Positions 19,179-28,847 of a stretch of 37,910 bases of DNA are shown here, one piece after another (within the stretch, counting starts at the first letter, position 1; every line of letters begins with the position of its first letter). The DNA is taken from NCBI GenBank assembly GCA_003569165.1, contig BGOI01000018.1, positions 1 to 37,910 of the forward strand. Direction: 5' to 3'. Made by a program: the position numbers and the translations under genes. A model generated the notes under the pieces. It was not told the DNA's origin. It worked only from the letters and a program-made list of their open reading frames with translations, and did not search any database. Origin of the DNA: Opitutia bacterium. GTDB taxonomy: Bacteria; Verrucomicrobiota; Verrucomicrobiia; Opitutales; UBA953.

Positions 19179-20588
19179 TTAACGCCAGAGCGGTTCGGCC
19201 TGCGTCTTGCTCCACGCTTCCCATCGAGCAATCAGGGTCTTGGTCAACTCTTGGTGGCTCGCGGACACTTCCCTCTTTTCGGAAGGGTCAGCTTCCAGGT
19301 CGTAGAGTTCCCAGCGGGGGCCACCCTTGAAGAGTTTCCACTTCCCGGATCGCAAGGCGCCACTTTTGCCGACGCGCCAGTAGAGCGTCTCGTGGAGGGG
19401 GCCGACGTCAGGATTTACGAAGAGTTTGCGCAGGTCTTTGCCGTCGGCATCGGCCGGAGTCGCGACGCCGGCGGCGGCGAGTGCCATAGCGGTGAGATCG
19501 GTGGAGATGACGGGGGTCTTGATGACCGTTCCGGGCTTCGTCACGCCGGGCCAAGTCACCGTAAAGGGCACGCGGATACCGCCTTCGAGCAGCTGGCCTT
19601 TTTCGCCGCGGAGGGGGTGGTTGCTTGAGGTGAGCTCGCGCGTGGGGCCGCCGTTGTCGCTGAGGAAGACGATAATCGTATTCTCGGTCTGCCCATTGGC
19701 GTCGAGCTTGGCCATGAGTTTGCCCACGGATTCGTCGAGGTGCGTGAGCATCGCGGCGAAGATGCGTCGTTGCACGTCGGGGATATCCTTGAAGCGAGCC
19801 ATGTGGGCGTCGGTTCCCTGCATCGGGCTATGGACGGCGTTGTAAGCGAGATAGAGGAAGAAAGGTTTGTCTTTCGTGCGGTCGAAGAAGTCCATCGCCT
19901 CGTGCGTGAACGCATCCGTGAGGTTGCGAGGTTCTTCGATGGCCTTGTCGCCGCGCATCATGGGGTTGTCTTTGTTGTATTCCGGTTCGTCGGACTTCAG
20001 GTGGTCGCTCTCGATCAGGCGGCCATCTGGCGAGGTCCAGCGCCCCATGGCGCCATCAGGCAAGTTCTTCCGGCGCAGCCAGGTGGTATTTCCCTTGCCG
20101 ATTGCGGGCTCGAAGTAGCGGCCTTCGTGGAGGAAGCCGAAGAAGTCAGCGAAGCCTCGCTGTTTCGGGTGGAAGGGGGCGGTGCCGCCCAGATGCCATT
20201 TGCCGACCAGACCCGTGTGATACCCCGCGGTGCGCAGGCGATCGGCGATGGTCGGTACGCCGACGGGCAGGCCGATGCCAGGTTCCAGGTTCTTGCTGCC
20301 GATCGGGTTGAATTCGAAACCAAAGCTCGTCTGGTAACGGCCAGTCAGCAGGGCGGCCCGAGAGGCGGCGCAGAAAGGAGCGGTGACGTAGCCATCCGTG
20401 AAGCGTGCGCCCTTCGCGATGAGCCGATCGATGTTCGGCGTCGGGATGCCGTTGCCACCATAGCAACCCAACTCTCGGTAGCCGAGGTCATCTGCGACGA
20501 TGAACAAGACGTTGGGCTTCTTCGTTTCCGCCGCCAGAAGCGGTGCTAATGAAGTGAGCAACAGGCTGAAGAAGGTGAGTGGCTTCAT
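19179..20588 (-). CDS. Secreted type I sulfatase 3 (CxAxR motif)
   Basis: Intact, 469 residues from MKPLTFF, preferred over an upstream in-frame start because it begins the signal peptide. Metal-binding DD (IVADDLGYRELG), GKWHLGG and FLSDNGGP are present. The maturation motif is C73-A-A-S-R77: Ala replaces the usual Pro, which the consensus C/S-x-P/A-x-R allows. Extracytoplasmic sulfate ester hydrolase. Unlike its neighbours it has no lysine tail, ending AEPLWR. It follows the FAD oxidoreductase gene after 99 nt. A candidate element TAGCAA-N18-TAGTGT (20632-20603) precedes it. Confidence 0.93.
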   Translation of the reverse strand: MKPLTFFSLLLTSLAPLLAAETKKPNVLFIVADDLGYRELGCYGGNGIPTPNIDRLIAKGARFTDGYVTAPFCAASRAALLTGRYQTSFGFEFNPIGSKNLEPGIGLPVGVPTIADRLRTAGYHTGLVGKWHLGGTAPFHPKQRGFADFFGFLHEGRYFEPAIGKGNTTWLRRKNLPDGAMGRWTSPDGRLIESDHLKSDEPEYNKDNPMMRGDKAIEEPRNLTDAFTHEAMDFFDRTKDKPFFLYLAYNAVHSPMQGTDAHMARFKDIPDVQRRIFAAMLTHLDESVGKLMAKLDANGQTENTIIVFLSDNGGPTRELTSSNHPLRGEKGQLLEGGIRVPFTVTWPGVTKPGTVIKTPVISTDLTAMALAAAGVATPADADGKDLRKLFVNPDVGPLHETLYWRVGKSGALRSGKWKLFKGGPRWELYDLEADPSEKREVSASHQELTKTLIARWEAWSKTQAEPLWR

Positions 20589-20687
20589 CGGGATACGAGC
20601 CGACACTATCGACGTAGGTCCTCGCTTTGCTACGCTTTATTCAGGCGCGCAGGTTCTAATTTTCGGCAATTGGCAGGGGGCAGATTC

Positions 20688-22752
20688 TCAGCGCTTCACC
20701 GGCAGCCACTGCACGGCGTCGACGATCACGTGTCCGTCGGTGCCGACGTTGGAGATCTCGACCCAGCCGGCCTGACCGGCGCTGAATTCGAAGGTGCCGA
20801 CGACGTGGAAGAGGCCGTCGACGGCGGGCTTGAGCTTCTGGTTCACGAGGACCTTGGTCTCGCCCTGGGCGTGATGAATCGTCACCGGAACGTTTGTGGC
20901 GCGGTTACCATTGATGCTGTAGGAGACCGCGACGCGGTAGGAGCCGGCCGAAGGCAGGGCGCTAGTGAAGCGGGCGGTCATGGCACCTTTCTCGGCGTTG
21001 CCATCGTGGCGATAGCCATCGCCGACATAGCCTGGGGAAGTGTGGCCGGTGGATTCGAACCCTTTGAGCGTGGCGGCGGCGTCATCGACGACGACCCCGG
21101 CGAGTTTCGCCTTATCCACGCCGTGGCCGGCTGCGGCGGTCGTCACGAAGTCGAGCATCTGGCCGTTGGCGAGGAGGCGTTCCTTGAGTGCGCCGTAATC
21201 GACAGCCTGCACGGAGGTATTGCCTTCGATGGCGAGACCAGCGGCGGTGGCGGCAGACTGACCCATGACCATGAAGACGGGCTCCATGCGGATCGAGCCG
21301 TAGGCGATGTGGCTCGCGCTCAGGCAGACCGGCACGAGCAGGTTGGTGCATTCGGAGGCGCGCGGGCGGATGCTCCGGTAGCTGACGGGGTAGGGTTTGC
21401 TACCGACTTGGATGTCGCCCTCGTTGCGCACGAAACCTTCCTTGGTCACGAAGCGCTGGATGTGGTGCGAGTCCATCTGGTATGCGCCCATGCCGACGGA
21501 GTCCTCGATGACTTCGACCCGGCGGCAGTTCTTCTCGGACATCACGTAGTCGGCGATCATGCGGCGGGCTTCGCGGACGTAGAGCTGGCGGGGCCAGTTG
21601 CCGTTATCGTTGAACTCATCCTTCGCGAGGCCGAGTTTTTGGAAGGCCAGGCGCATCTTCTCGGGCACACGCGGGTGATAAGCATAGGTCCACATCAGGC
21701 CCTTCTGCCAGTCTTCGTGGGCCTGCCAGATCTTGGCGCGGGTGGCGTAATCGGCGTCAGCGTAATCCCAGTTCTGGCCGATGAAGTCGGTGCTAATCGC
21801 GAAGTTGTTGTTCGTATCCGTCTTGCGGTTGGGCATCGGCGTCGGGGCCCAGGAGTTGCGGTCTTCGCCGGCTTCGACGTTGCGGAGGGCGAGTTCGTAC
21901 CAGCGTTCGTCGTAGTTCGCCGGCTTCTCCCAGTCGCGACGGTTCTCCGGCACGTCCGTCGTGCACATGCGGAAGTTGTAGGCCTGGATTTTGCGGTCGC
22001 CGGAGCCATCGGGACCGGGGATTTCTTTTTCAATGCCGGGTAGCAGTCCGCTGGTAGGGTCGCCCTTCTTGACGTAAGGGTCGACCTCGACCTTGAATTG
22101 GTGGGAGCGCGCGTGGCCGACCTGCACGCCGTTGAGCGTCTCGCCGTAGGTGGCGTTGGCTTCGCGGCCGACATGGTAGCTGACGCCGGCTTTGGCCATC
22201 AGGTCGCCTTCATAGGTCGCGTCGATGAACATCTTACCGGAAAACTCGCGGCCGCTCTCCATGACGATTTTCACGATGCGCGTGCCGTCCTTGACCACGC
22301 CCTTCTTGAGGTCGAGACGTTCGCCAAAGACGACGGTGACCTTGTCGCCTGCCGCCTTGAGCATCCGATCGTAGATGGCGGAGGCCACGTGTGGCTCGAA
22401 GGTCCACATCGTACCTTCGTCGGCGGCGTTACCGTGAGGGCGCTTCGAGAAGTAGGCTTCGCGGGTCTGGTGGACCCACTTCTTCTCGTCCGCGTAATGC
22501 GAACCGATGGCCGTGTAGAATTCGCGGGAGATCCCGCCGATGGCCTTCTTGTTGCCGATGTCCGTGGCGCCGAGGCCGCCGGTGGTCAGGCCACCGAGGA
22601 ACTTGGTCGGCTCGATGAGTACCGCTGTGCGGCCTTCGCGGGCCGCCTGGATGGCCGCGGTGATGCCGCCGGATGGTACCACCGTAGATGACGATGTCCT
22701 GGGCGGGGAGGGCGGCGGTCAGGCCGAGCAGGGACAGCAGCAGGGGGCGCAT
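20688..22752 (-). CDS. FAD-dependent oxidoreductase with golvesin-like C-terminal domain (one frameshift)
   Basis: About 687 residues. The N-terminus MRPLLLSLLGLTAALPAQ is a signal peptide. Then comes IVIYGGT, and after an apparent one-base insertion near 22676, SGGITAAIQAAREGR, which together form the FAD-binding Rossmann loop. The family is the 'FAD_oxidored' group common in Verrucomicrobiota and Planctomycetota (FIDATYEGDLMAKAG; SIRMEPVFMVMGQSAATAAG near the C-terminal flavin contact). The last ~130 residues (GYVGDGYRHDG...VIVDAVQWLPV) resemble the golvesin/xanthan-lyase carbohydrate-associated beta domain. Probably periplasmic oxidation of a sugar or glycoside, electron acceptor unknown. 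It lies 49 nt after the DUF1552 gene, whose operon may read into it. Confidence 0.87.
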
Positions 22753-22801
22753 GGGGATGCGCCGATGTCAGCAGGTCCCGGCGACCCTGCAATCCCGTTC
22801 C

Positions 22802-24036
22802 TTAAGAGCGGAGCCCGCGCAGGGTTCCGGTGCTGGTGGCGAACTTATCGGCCTCGACCCCGAGATTCTGGAGCATGCTCACGTAGAGGTTGGCCAGCGG
22901 GGTGTTGTTGACGGTGTCGAATGCGAGGTGCTGGCCGTGGCGGAAGCCACCCCAGCGAGGATCAGCGGGAGGTTCTGATTGCTGTGCGAGTTGGCGTTAC
23001 CGAGGCAGCTGCCGTAGAGGATCTGGGTGCGGTCGAGGAGGTTGCCGCCGGTTTCGCGGGTGTCGCGGAAGCTCGAGAGCATCTCGCCGAAGACGGCAAG
23101 TTGGGCTTCCTCAATCTTACGGAGCTCGGCGATCTTATCCGGCTCGTTGCCGTGGTGCGTCAGGCCGTGGGTCTCGTTCTTTACGCCGGGCACGTGCGGT
23201 ACGACGGAGAAGGTGCTGAGCGAAAGCGTGACGACGCGGGTGCTGTCGGTCTGGAGCGCGAGGCGGACGAGGTCGAACATCAGGCGCGAGCGGGCGACGA
23301 CCTCGTTGGCGTCGGCGATGTCCTTCGGCATCGGATAATCGACCTTCGGCTTGGGTCTGTTCTCCCAAGCGATGCTGCGTTCGAGGCGGCCTTCGAGCTC
23401 GCGCACGCTCTGGAAGTATTGATCGAGACGGGCGCGGTCCTGCGGGTCGGAGCTCTTTTCGAGTCGCTTGGCCTTGTCGAGGATCAGGTCGAGCACGCTA
23501 CCGCCGGCCTGGATGCGCCGCATCGTGGCGGCTTTCTCTTCGGGCGTGCCGGCGACGAAGAGCTTGCGGTAGAGCCGTTCGGCGCTGGCCTCGGACGGCA
23601 GGATGACGCCGGAGCGGGAGACGGCCACGGAATCGGCGTAATGTTCGCCTTGGCGGACCGCCACGGCGAGCGAGGCGAAACGGGTGTCTTCGCCGATCTT
23701 CTCAGCGACGAGTTGGTCGAGCGAAAGGCTATTACGGAAAGTTGGCTGACCCGGGTGCGGCGCGCCGGAGAGGAAGCATTGCCCGGCGTGGTGATTGCCA
23801 TCGACGCCGGGGTGGGAGAGTCCCGCGAAAGTCGTGAACTGGTCGCGCTGTTTCGCCAGCAGGTCGAGGTAGGGGCTGGAAGTCTCACCGGCCTTAGGGA
23901 AGAAGTAAGCGGGCATCATGCCCAAGGGCACGTGGATGGCCAGCAGGCGCTTGGGCGGAGCCTTCTCCGCGGCTTTGGCGAGGGCTGGCAGGGCCAGACA
24001 GGCGCCGGCAGCGAAGAGGAAGTCACGTCGGTTCAT
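22802..24036 (-). CDS. DUF1552 Tat-exported protein (one frameshift near the end)
   Basis: About 411 residues. Twin-arginine signal [19 protein letters not shown]. The DUF1552 body includes [33 protein letters not shown] and [17 protein letters not shown]. The frame breaks near 22947: one G lost from a run of five, after which [20 protein letters not shown] and a conserved C-terminus read to the TAA at 22802. Function unknown. DUF1552 proteins pair with DUF1592 cytochrome proteins; here the partner's stop lies 2 nt upstream of this start, so coupled expression is likely. Confidence 0.88.
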
Positions 24037-24038
24037 GG

Positions 24039-26660
24039 TCAGCGAGAAGTGGGAAGGAAGAGCGGGCTTTGGGCGAGGGCGTGGAGGAGCGAGCGCAGGC
24101 CGTAGCCGTTTGCTTTGGTCTGGGCGACGATGCGGCGGATCTCGGCCCGGTCGGCGAAGCTGATTTCCGTGCCTGTGGCGTAGCGGGCGAGGTGTGCCAC
24201 GAACGCGCGGGCGAGTTTCTCATCGTCGGACGCGAGCAGTTCGACGAACGTGGCCGTGTCGCGGAAGGCGCGGCCGTCGCGTAGTTCGCCGGAGGCGTCG
24301 ACCGTCGGGCCGAGCTTATATTCCACCTTCCAGTCGGTGTGGCCCTTTTCGGGCGGCAGGTCGCCTTGGCCGTTAGAGCGATAGCGCGAGCGTAGGCCAC
24401 CGACCGGGTCAAAGGCTTCGAGGGCGAAGCCTGGCGCGTCGATCTTGGCGTGGCAGGCGGCGCAGTTCGGGTCGGAGCGGTGCTTGGTCAGCTGTTCGCG
24501 GATCGTCGTCGTACCGCGGGTATCAGGGTCGACCGCGGAGATGCCCGGCGGTGGCGGCGGGGCGGGGTCGTTCAGGAGTCGATCGGAGACCCAGACGCCA
24601 CGTTTGACGGGGGAGGTCGTCGTGCCGTTGGCGGTCAGCTTATGGATCGCGGCTTGGCCGAGCAGGCCACCGCGCAAGCTTTCTGAGGGAAGGGTCACCT
24701 TGCGCTGCTCGACGCCCGTGACGCCCTTGATGCCATAGTGTTCGGCGAGACGCTGGGTGAGCATGGCGAAGCCGGGCTTCAGCAACGAACGGGCCGGGAG
24801 GTCCTTGGTGATGAGTTCACGGAGGAAGGCGGGGGTCTCTTCAGCGACGCCTTGGCCAAGCAGGAAGCGGTATTCCGGGTAGAGCAGGGGGTCGGGATTG
24901 GTCTCGTCGAGCCGGCCGAGCTCGAGCCACTGGCGCGCGAAGTCCTGGGTGAAGCGTTCGGAGCGCGGATCAGCGAGCAAACGGTCGATCTGGGTGCGGA
25001 GCACTTCGGGACGGTGGAGCGAGCGGTCGCGGGCCGCGGCGAGGAGCGCTTCATCCGGAGGGCCGTTCCAAAGCCAATAGGCGAGGCGAGCAGCGAGGGC
25101 TGCGTCGTCGTCCGGCGCGGGGAGGAAGAGGAATTCCGGCGAGGTCAGCACGGCGACGTACACCCGGCGCATGGCGTCCTCGAAGCAATCCTTGGCGTCG
25201 AGCCGTGTCTGCAGGAGTTTCAGGTAAGGTTCGATCTCCGATGCGGTCACGTCGCGGCGAAACGCTCGTGGAAGGAAGTCGGCGAGGAGTTTGCGAGCGT
25301 CTTCGAGGGGCTGGTCGGAACTGACCGTCTCGAGCTTCGGCGTGCGCTCGGCCGGCGTCAGATCGAGGTGCATGCTCGGCAGGTAGCCGCCGATGCTCCT
25401 GATCTTCTCGCGTCGAGGCGGGATGATATCGCTCCCGGCGTCGAACGGCTTGATCGGGAGCTGGCCAAAGAGGCGCGCATGGCTCACCGGCGGCCAGACC
25501 GGGTTGAGCGGGCCTTCGATTTCGAACCAGTCGAGGGCGACGCCGGGGCCGACATGTTTGGCGGCTCGTCCGGCGACCTGTCCGATGCGCAATCCGTTCC
25601 AAGGCACCGACACCGGGTCGAAGACGATCGATTCATGGGCGTCGAGCCAGGTGACGATCTCGCCTTCCTTTGATTCCATGGACGGAGCCGTGAACGCGGA
25701 GAGGAGTCGGCCGCCTTCTTGCTGTTTACCTTCTTCGTGGGCGCGCAGGACCGCGGCTTGGGGTGCGTCGCAGGGATTCGGCTTACCGTTCGCCCAGCGG
25801 AAGCCCCAGACCGACAGTCGCAGGCGATAATTACCTGCGAAGATCGGTGAGACGTTCATCGCGGCCTCATAGCCGGCGAGGTTGGGGTTGAGCAGGCCGA
25901 CGGCGCTCTGGCTCGTGGCGACCGCCGGGCTCTTGACCAAGGCACCACGTTCCTTGAGGTCGGGACCTTCGAAGCCGACGTGGCCCTTCTTATTCTCGTG
26001 GCCGCCGCGGACGGGCAGGGCGGGGTCGGGCTGCTTGTCCTTGAGCAGCACGTATTGTCCGTGGGAGAGGTTGCCGCCAAACTTGAATAGCCCCGCCGGG
26101 TAGATGCGCTTCTGATACACCCGCGGGGCGGTGCTCTGTGTGGCGATCGCGACATCGAGCGCCTTCTCGATCGCTTCTTGGTAAGCCGCGAGATGGCCGG
26201 GAGAGAGATCGAGGCCGCTACCGATCTTGTCGTAGCCGGCGACACGACCATCGGCCGGCAGGAGCGACTGGATGTCGAGGCGGGGTAGGGCGAGGAGGTC
26301 CTTGAGTGAATTCTCGAATTCGCCGCGGGTGAGCCGACGCAGGGAGATGCGGGTCGGGCTGGCCTCTTTCGAGGCGGTAGACAGTCGGGTATCAAGTGAG
26401 GTGACGAAGGCGGCGCTCTCCGCGGCCGAAGGACGGACCTTTTTCTTGGCCGGAGGCATCTCGCCCTCGGTGACGGCGTCATGGATCTTGATCCACCGGT
26501 CGAGCTGCTGCTTTTCCGAACCAAGCGATTCGAGGTCGAGTCCGCCTTTCTTCGTCTCCTTGTCGTGGCACTCGTAGCAATGCTGCTCGAGGAATGCCCG
26601 CGGTTCCGCCGCCGAGGCGAGGGCGGAGAGCAAAGTCAGGATGGCGAACCGTAGGGACAT
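24039..26660 (-). CDS. DUF1587/DUF1592/DUF1588/DUF1585 cytochrome c protein
   Basis: Intact, 873 residues. Signal peptide, then a cytochrome domain with CYECH at residues 28-32 and EGEMPPAKKK as distal ligand region. DUF1587 follows near 105-170 (RRLTRGEFENSLKDLLAL). An inserted beta-rich region lies at ~170-400. DUF1595/DUF1592 follow (LPRAFRRDVTASEI, RRVYVAVLTSPEFLFLP). DUF1588 (KRGVWVSDRLLNDPAPPPPP) contains a second CxxCH, CAACHAKIDAPGF. DUF1585 is at the end. Presumed periplasmic or surface cytochrome of unknown reaction. It starts 1 nt after the tandem SGNH gene and is followed after 2 nt by DUF1552, so the genes are tightly linked. Confidence 0.94.
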   Translation of the reverse strand: MSLRFAILTLLSALASAAEPRAFLEQHCYECHDKETKKGGLDLESLGSEKQQLDRWIKIHDAVTEGEMPPAKKKVRPSAAESAAFVTSLDTRLSTASKEASPTRISLRRLTRGEFENSLKDLLALPRLDIQSLLPADGRVAGYDKIGSGLDLSPGHLAAYQEAIEKALDVAIATQSTAPRVYQKRIYPAGLFKFGGNLSHGQYVLLKDKQPDPALPVRGGHENKKGHVGFEGPDLKERGALVKSPAVATSQSAVGLLNPNLAGYEAAMNVSPIFAGNYRLRLSVWGFRWANGKPNPCDAPQAAVLRAHEEGKQQEGGRLLSAFTAPSMESKEGEIVTWLDAHESIVFDPVSVPWNGLRIGQVAGRAAKHVGPGVALDWFEIEGPLNPVWPPVSHARLFGQLPIKPFDAGSDIIPPRREKIRSIGGYLPSMHLDLTPAERTPKLETVSSDQPLEDARKLLADFLPRAFRRDVTASEIEPYLKLLQTRLDAKDCFEDAMRRVYVAVLTSPEFLFLPAPDDDAALAARLAYWLWNGPPDEALLAAARDRSLHRPEVLRTQIDRLLADPRSERFTQDFARQWLELGRLDETNPDPLLYPEYRFLLGQGVAEETPAFLRELITKDLPARSLLKPGFAMLTQRLAEHYGIKGVTGVEQRKVTLPSESLRGGLLGQAAIHKLTANGTTTSPVKRGVWVSDRLLNDPAPPPPPGISAVDPDTRGTTTIREQLTKHRSDPNCAACHAKIDAPGFALEAFDPVGGLRSRYRSNGQGDLPPEKGHTDWKVEYKLGPTVDASGELRDGRAFRDTATFVELLASDDEKLARAFVAHLARYATGTEISFADRAEIRRIVAQTKANGYGLRSLLHALAQSPLFLPTSR

Positions 26661-26661
26661 C

Positions 26662-28497
26662 TTAACGTTTCAAGGCGGCGTCGACAGCGACCTTCAACTT
26701 GGCGGCGAAGACCTCGTAGCCGGCGAGATTCAAGTGCAGGTATTTATCGGAATACAACTCGCTCTTCAACGAGCCGTCGGCGTGGGTGAAGTCGGCCGCG
26801 ACATCGATGACGCGGACCCGGGGGTCGGCGTCGAGTTTGAGCGCATCGAGGGCGACGTTCACCTCGCGGACCTTGGCGCCGACCTCTTTGCTCGGGTCGA
26901 AGGCCGGCAGGATCTTCACGACGATGATCTGCGACTGTGGGCAGCGGAGGCGGAGGTTCTCGACGCAGAGTCGGATCCCATGGGCGGCGGCGCTGACAGG
27001 CACGCCGTTGCCCTGGATGAGCGGGGCGTTGTTCACGCCGATCTTTAGGACGATCACCTTGGGCGAGGCGCCGTCGAGGGCGCCGTGGTCGAGTCGCCAA
27101 AGGATGTGTTCCATACGGTCACCGCCGATACCGAGGTTCACGGCTTTCAGTCCGCTGAAATATTTCTGCCAGGCGGTGTTGAAGGGCGTGCCGTCGAAGC
27201 CACCGCCCCAGCCTTGGGTGATGCTGTCGCCGATGAGCGCGACATCGATGGCGCCGGCGGCCTTCACGTTTGCGATATTGGTCGCGTGATGCGCAAGCCA
27301 GACATTGCCATAGGTCGCATCCTTGCCACGCCAGCGTCCGGCAGTCGGGGTGACGAACCACATCTCGGGCAGATGCTTCTTGATCTCGTGTCCCGGTTTG
27401 CGGGTGTATTCGTCTTTATTGGCCCAAGCCATTTCGGCTTCGGTCAGCGGCCAACCCGTCAGCTGAGGGTCGAGCTTACCCTCGTTGTAAGGGGTGTAGG
27501 GGTAGAGGAGCGATTTTCCGTCCGCGGATTTGGGCGTCGGACCTTCGGGCGTAGAAGGCTTCGCCTCGGGTGCCGAACCGGGTTTGGTCGAGGTCTCCTT
27601 CTTGGGGATGACGACCGCGGAGCCCAGTCCCTTGCCGCCGAGGGTTGCGTCCAGTAGAGGTTTGAGGCGGGTGGCATAGACTTCGTAGCCAGCGAGGGAC
27701 AGGTGGATATTATCCGGGGTGAAGAGCTCTTTCTTGATCGTACCGTCTTCGTTGAGGAAATCCTTCGTCAGATCGAGTAGCTTGACCTTCGGGTCGGCGC
27801 CGAGGTTCAGTTTATCAATCTCAGCGTTGGTCAGGAGGATGTCCTCGTAGAAACGTGCCTTGGGTGCGTGGCAGGGCAGGATCTTCGCGACGACCACGTC
27901 GGCTTCGGGGAATTTTTCGCGGAGGTTGGCGAGGCAGGCCTTCACGCCTTGGGCGGCGGCGGCCACGCCGGTCTCGGGCGTGAAGAACATGTTGTTGTTA
28001 CCGATCATCAGCACGATGGCCTTAGGCTTCAGCCCATCGACGCCGCCGTGGTCGAGGCGCCAGAGCACGTTCTGCGCTTTATCGCCGCCGATGCCGATGT
28101 TGATCGTCTTCGCGTCAGGGAAGGCCTTCAGCCAAGCGGCGTTCAGCACGCCCTTGTCGAGCGGGCTGCCCCATTGCTGGGTGATCGAGTCGCCGACGAG
28201 GAGCACATCACAGGGCCCCGGGTTCGCTTGGACGTAGGTGACCAGCTTCGCGTGCGTATCGACCCAGGAAGTGCCACCCCAGGTGCCGGCGGAAGGTACG
28301 GCCGGCCAGAGCTGCGGGAGGTGTTGGTTGTTCTCTCGCCCCGGGCGACGTTCGTATTCCGGCTTCGCGATGAACGCGCTTTCCTCCGCCGTGAGCGGCC
28401 ATCCCGTCGGTTGAGGGTCGGCTGGCTTGTGGGCGTATTCGAGGGCGGGTAGGGCTGAGCCGAGCAGCAGGGCGGCCAGGGTGAGGCGTAGGTTCAT
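26662..28497 (-). CDS. Tandem two-domain SGNH/GDSL hydrolase
   Basis: Intact, 611 residues with a signal peptide. It contains two homologous SGNH domains of the PAF-acetylhydrolase type joined by a Pro/Lys/Ser-rich linker (~300-330). Domain 1 has S104 in GDSITQQW, GIGGDK, IGNNN and D262/H265 (DNIHLS). Domain 2 has S425 in GDSITQGW, GIGGDR, IGVNN and D584/H588 (DKYLHLN). Each domain is preceded by the same lead-in (PTGWPLTAEES... and LTGWPLTEAEM..., then a conserved HLP-W), so the whole precursor minus its signal was duplicated. Both active sites look intact. Probable extracytoplasmic carbohydrate esterase. It overlaps the upstream small membrane gene by 4 nt. Confidence 0.93.
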   Translation of the reverse strand: MNLRLTLAALLLGSALPALEYAHKPADPQPTGWPLTAEESAFIAKPEYERRPGRENNQHLPQLWPAVPSAGTWGGTSWVDTHAKLVTYVQANPGPCDVLLVGDSITQQWGSPLDKGVLNAAWLKAFPDAKTINIGIGGDKAQNVLWRLDHGGVDGLKPKAIVLMIGNNNMFFTPETGVAAAAQGVKACLANLREKFPEADVVVAKILPCHAPKARFYEDILLTNAEIDKLNLGADPKVKLLDLTKDFLNEDGTIKKELFTPDNIHLSLAGYEVYATRLKPLLDATLGGKGLGSAVVIPKKETSTKPGSAPEAKPSTPEGPTPKSADGKSLLYPYTPYNEGKLDPQLTGWPLTEAEMAWANKDEYTRKPGHEIKKHLPEMWFVTPTAGRWRGKDATYGNVWLAHHATNIANVKAAGAIDVALIGDSITQGWGGGFDGTPFNTAWQKYFSGLKAVNLGIGGDRMEHILWRLDHGALDGASPKVIVLKIGVNNAPLIQGNGVPVSAAAHGIRLCVENLRLRCPQSQIIVVKILPAFDPSKEVGAKVREVNVALDALKLDADPRVRVIDVAADFTHADGSLKSELYSDKYLHLNLAGYEVFAAKLKVAVDAALKR

Positions 28498-28847
28498 GGG
28501 AGGGGGCAGAAGGTCTGGTAGGCTTGGAGGGCTCCGCCAAGGAGCATGAGGAGCGCCGAGGGTATCAGGCGCAGGCCGCGATGCTGATCGTGAGGTTTGG
28601 CCATTTCATTAATTAGGTCCAGCTGTCCCAGGCAGAAAACTTGAGCGCCGATCAAGGTGATCGGTAAGCCTGACCAATACTGCAGGCCCATCGTCACGAA
28701 GACCAAGATGGTCGCAAGTTGGGCGTAGATCTTGAGCGCTAAGATGAGGCCGCGTTTGTACGGATTCTCTGCCGGCGGTATTCTCATCTGCCAGATCTGG
28801 CGACCGGCGATGTGGGGTTCGGTCATCTTGGTAGGTGGCACGTGCAT
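28494..28847 (-). CDS. Small membrane protein of unknown function
   Basis: 117 residues, not recognised. Two or three hydrophobic stretches (ILVFVTMGLQYWSGLPITLI, around LIPSALLMLLGGALQ) suggest an inner-membrane protein. The ATG at 28847 follows the upstream TGA directly; an internal ATG (MTEPHIAG) is possible. It overlaps the next gene by 4 nt (ATGA). Its position between the anti-sigma-like gene and the esterase suggests a partner in signalling or export, but the sequence itself gives no function. Confidence 0.7.
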   Translation of the reverse strand: MHVPPTKMTEPHIAGRQIWQMRIPPAENPYKRGLILALKIYAQLATILVFVTMGLQYWSGLPITLIGAQVFCLGQLDLINEMAKPHDQHRGLRLIPSALLMLLGGALQAYQTFCPLP

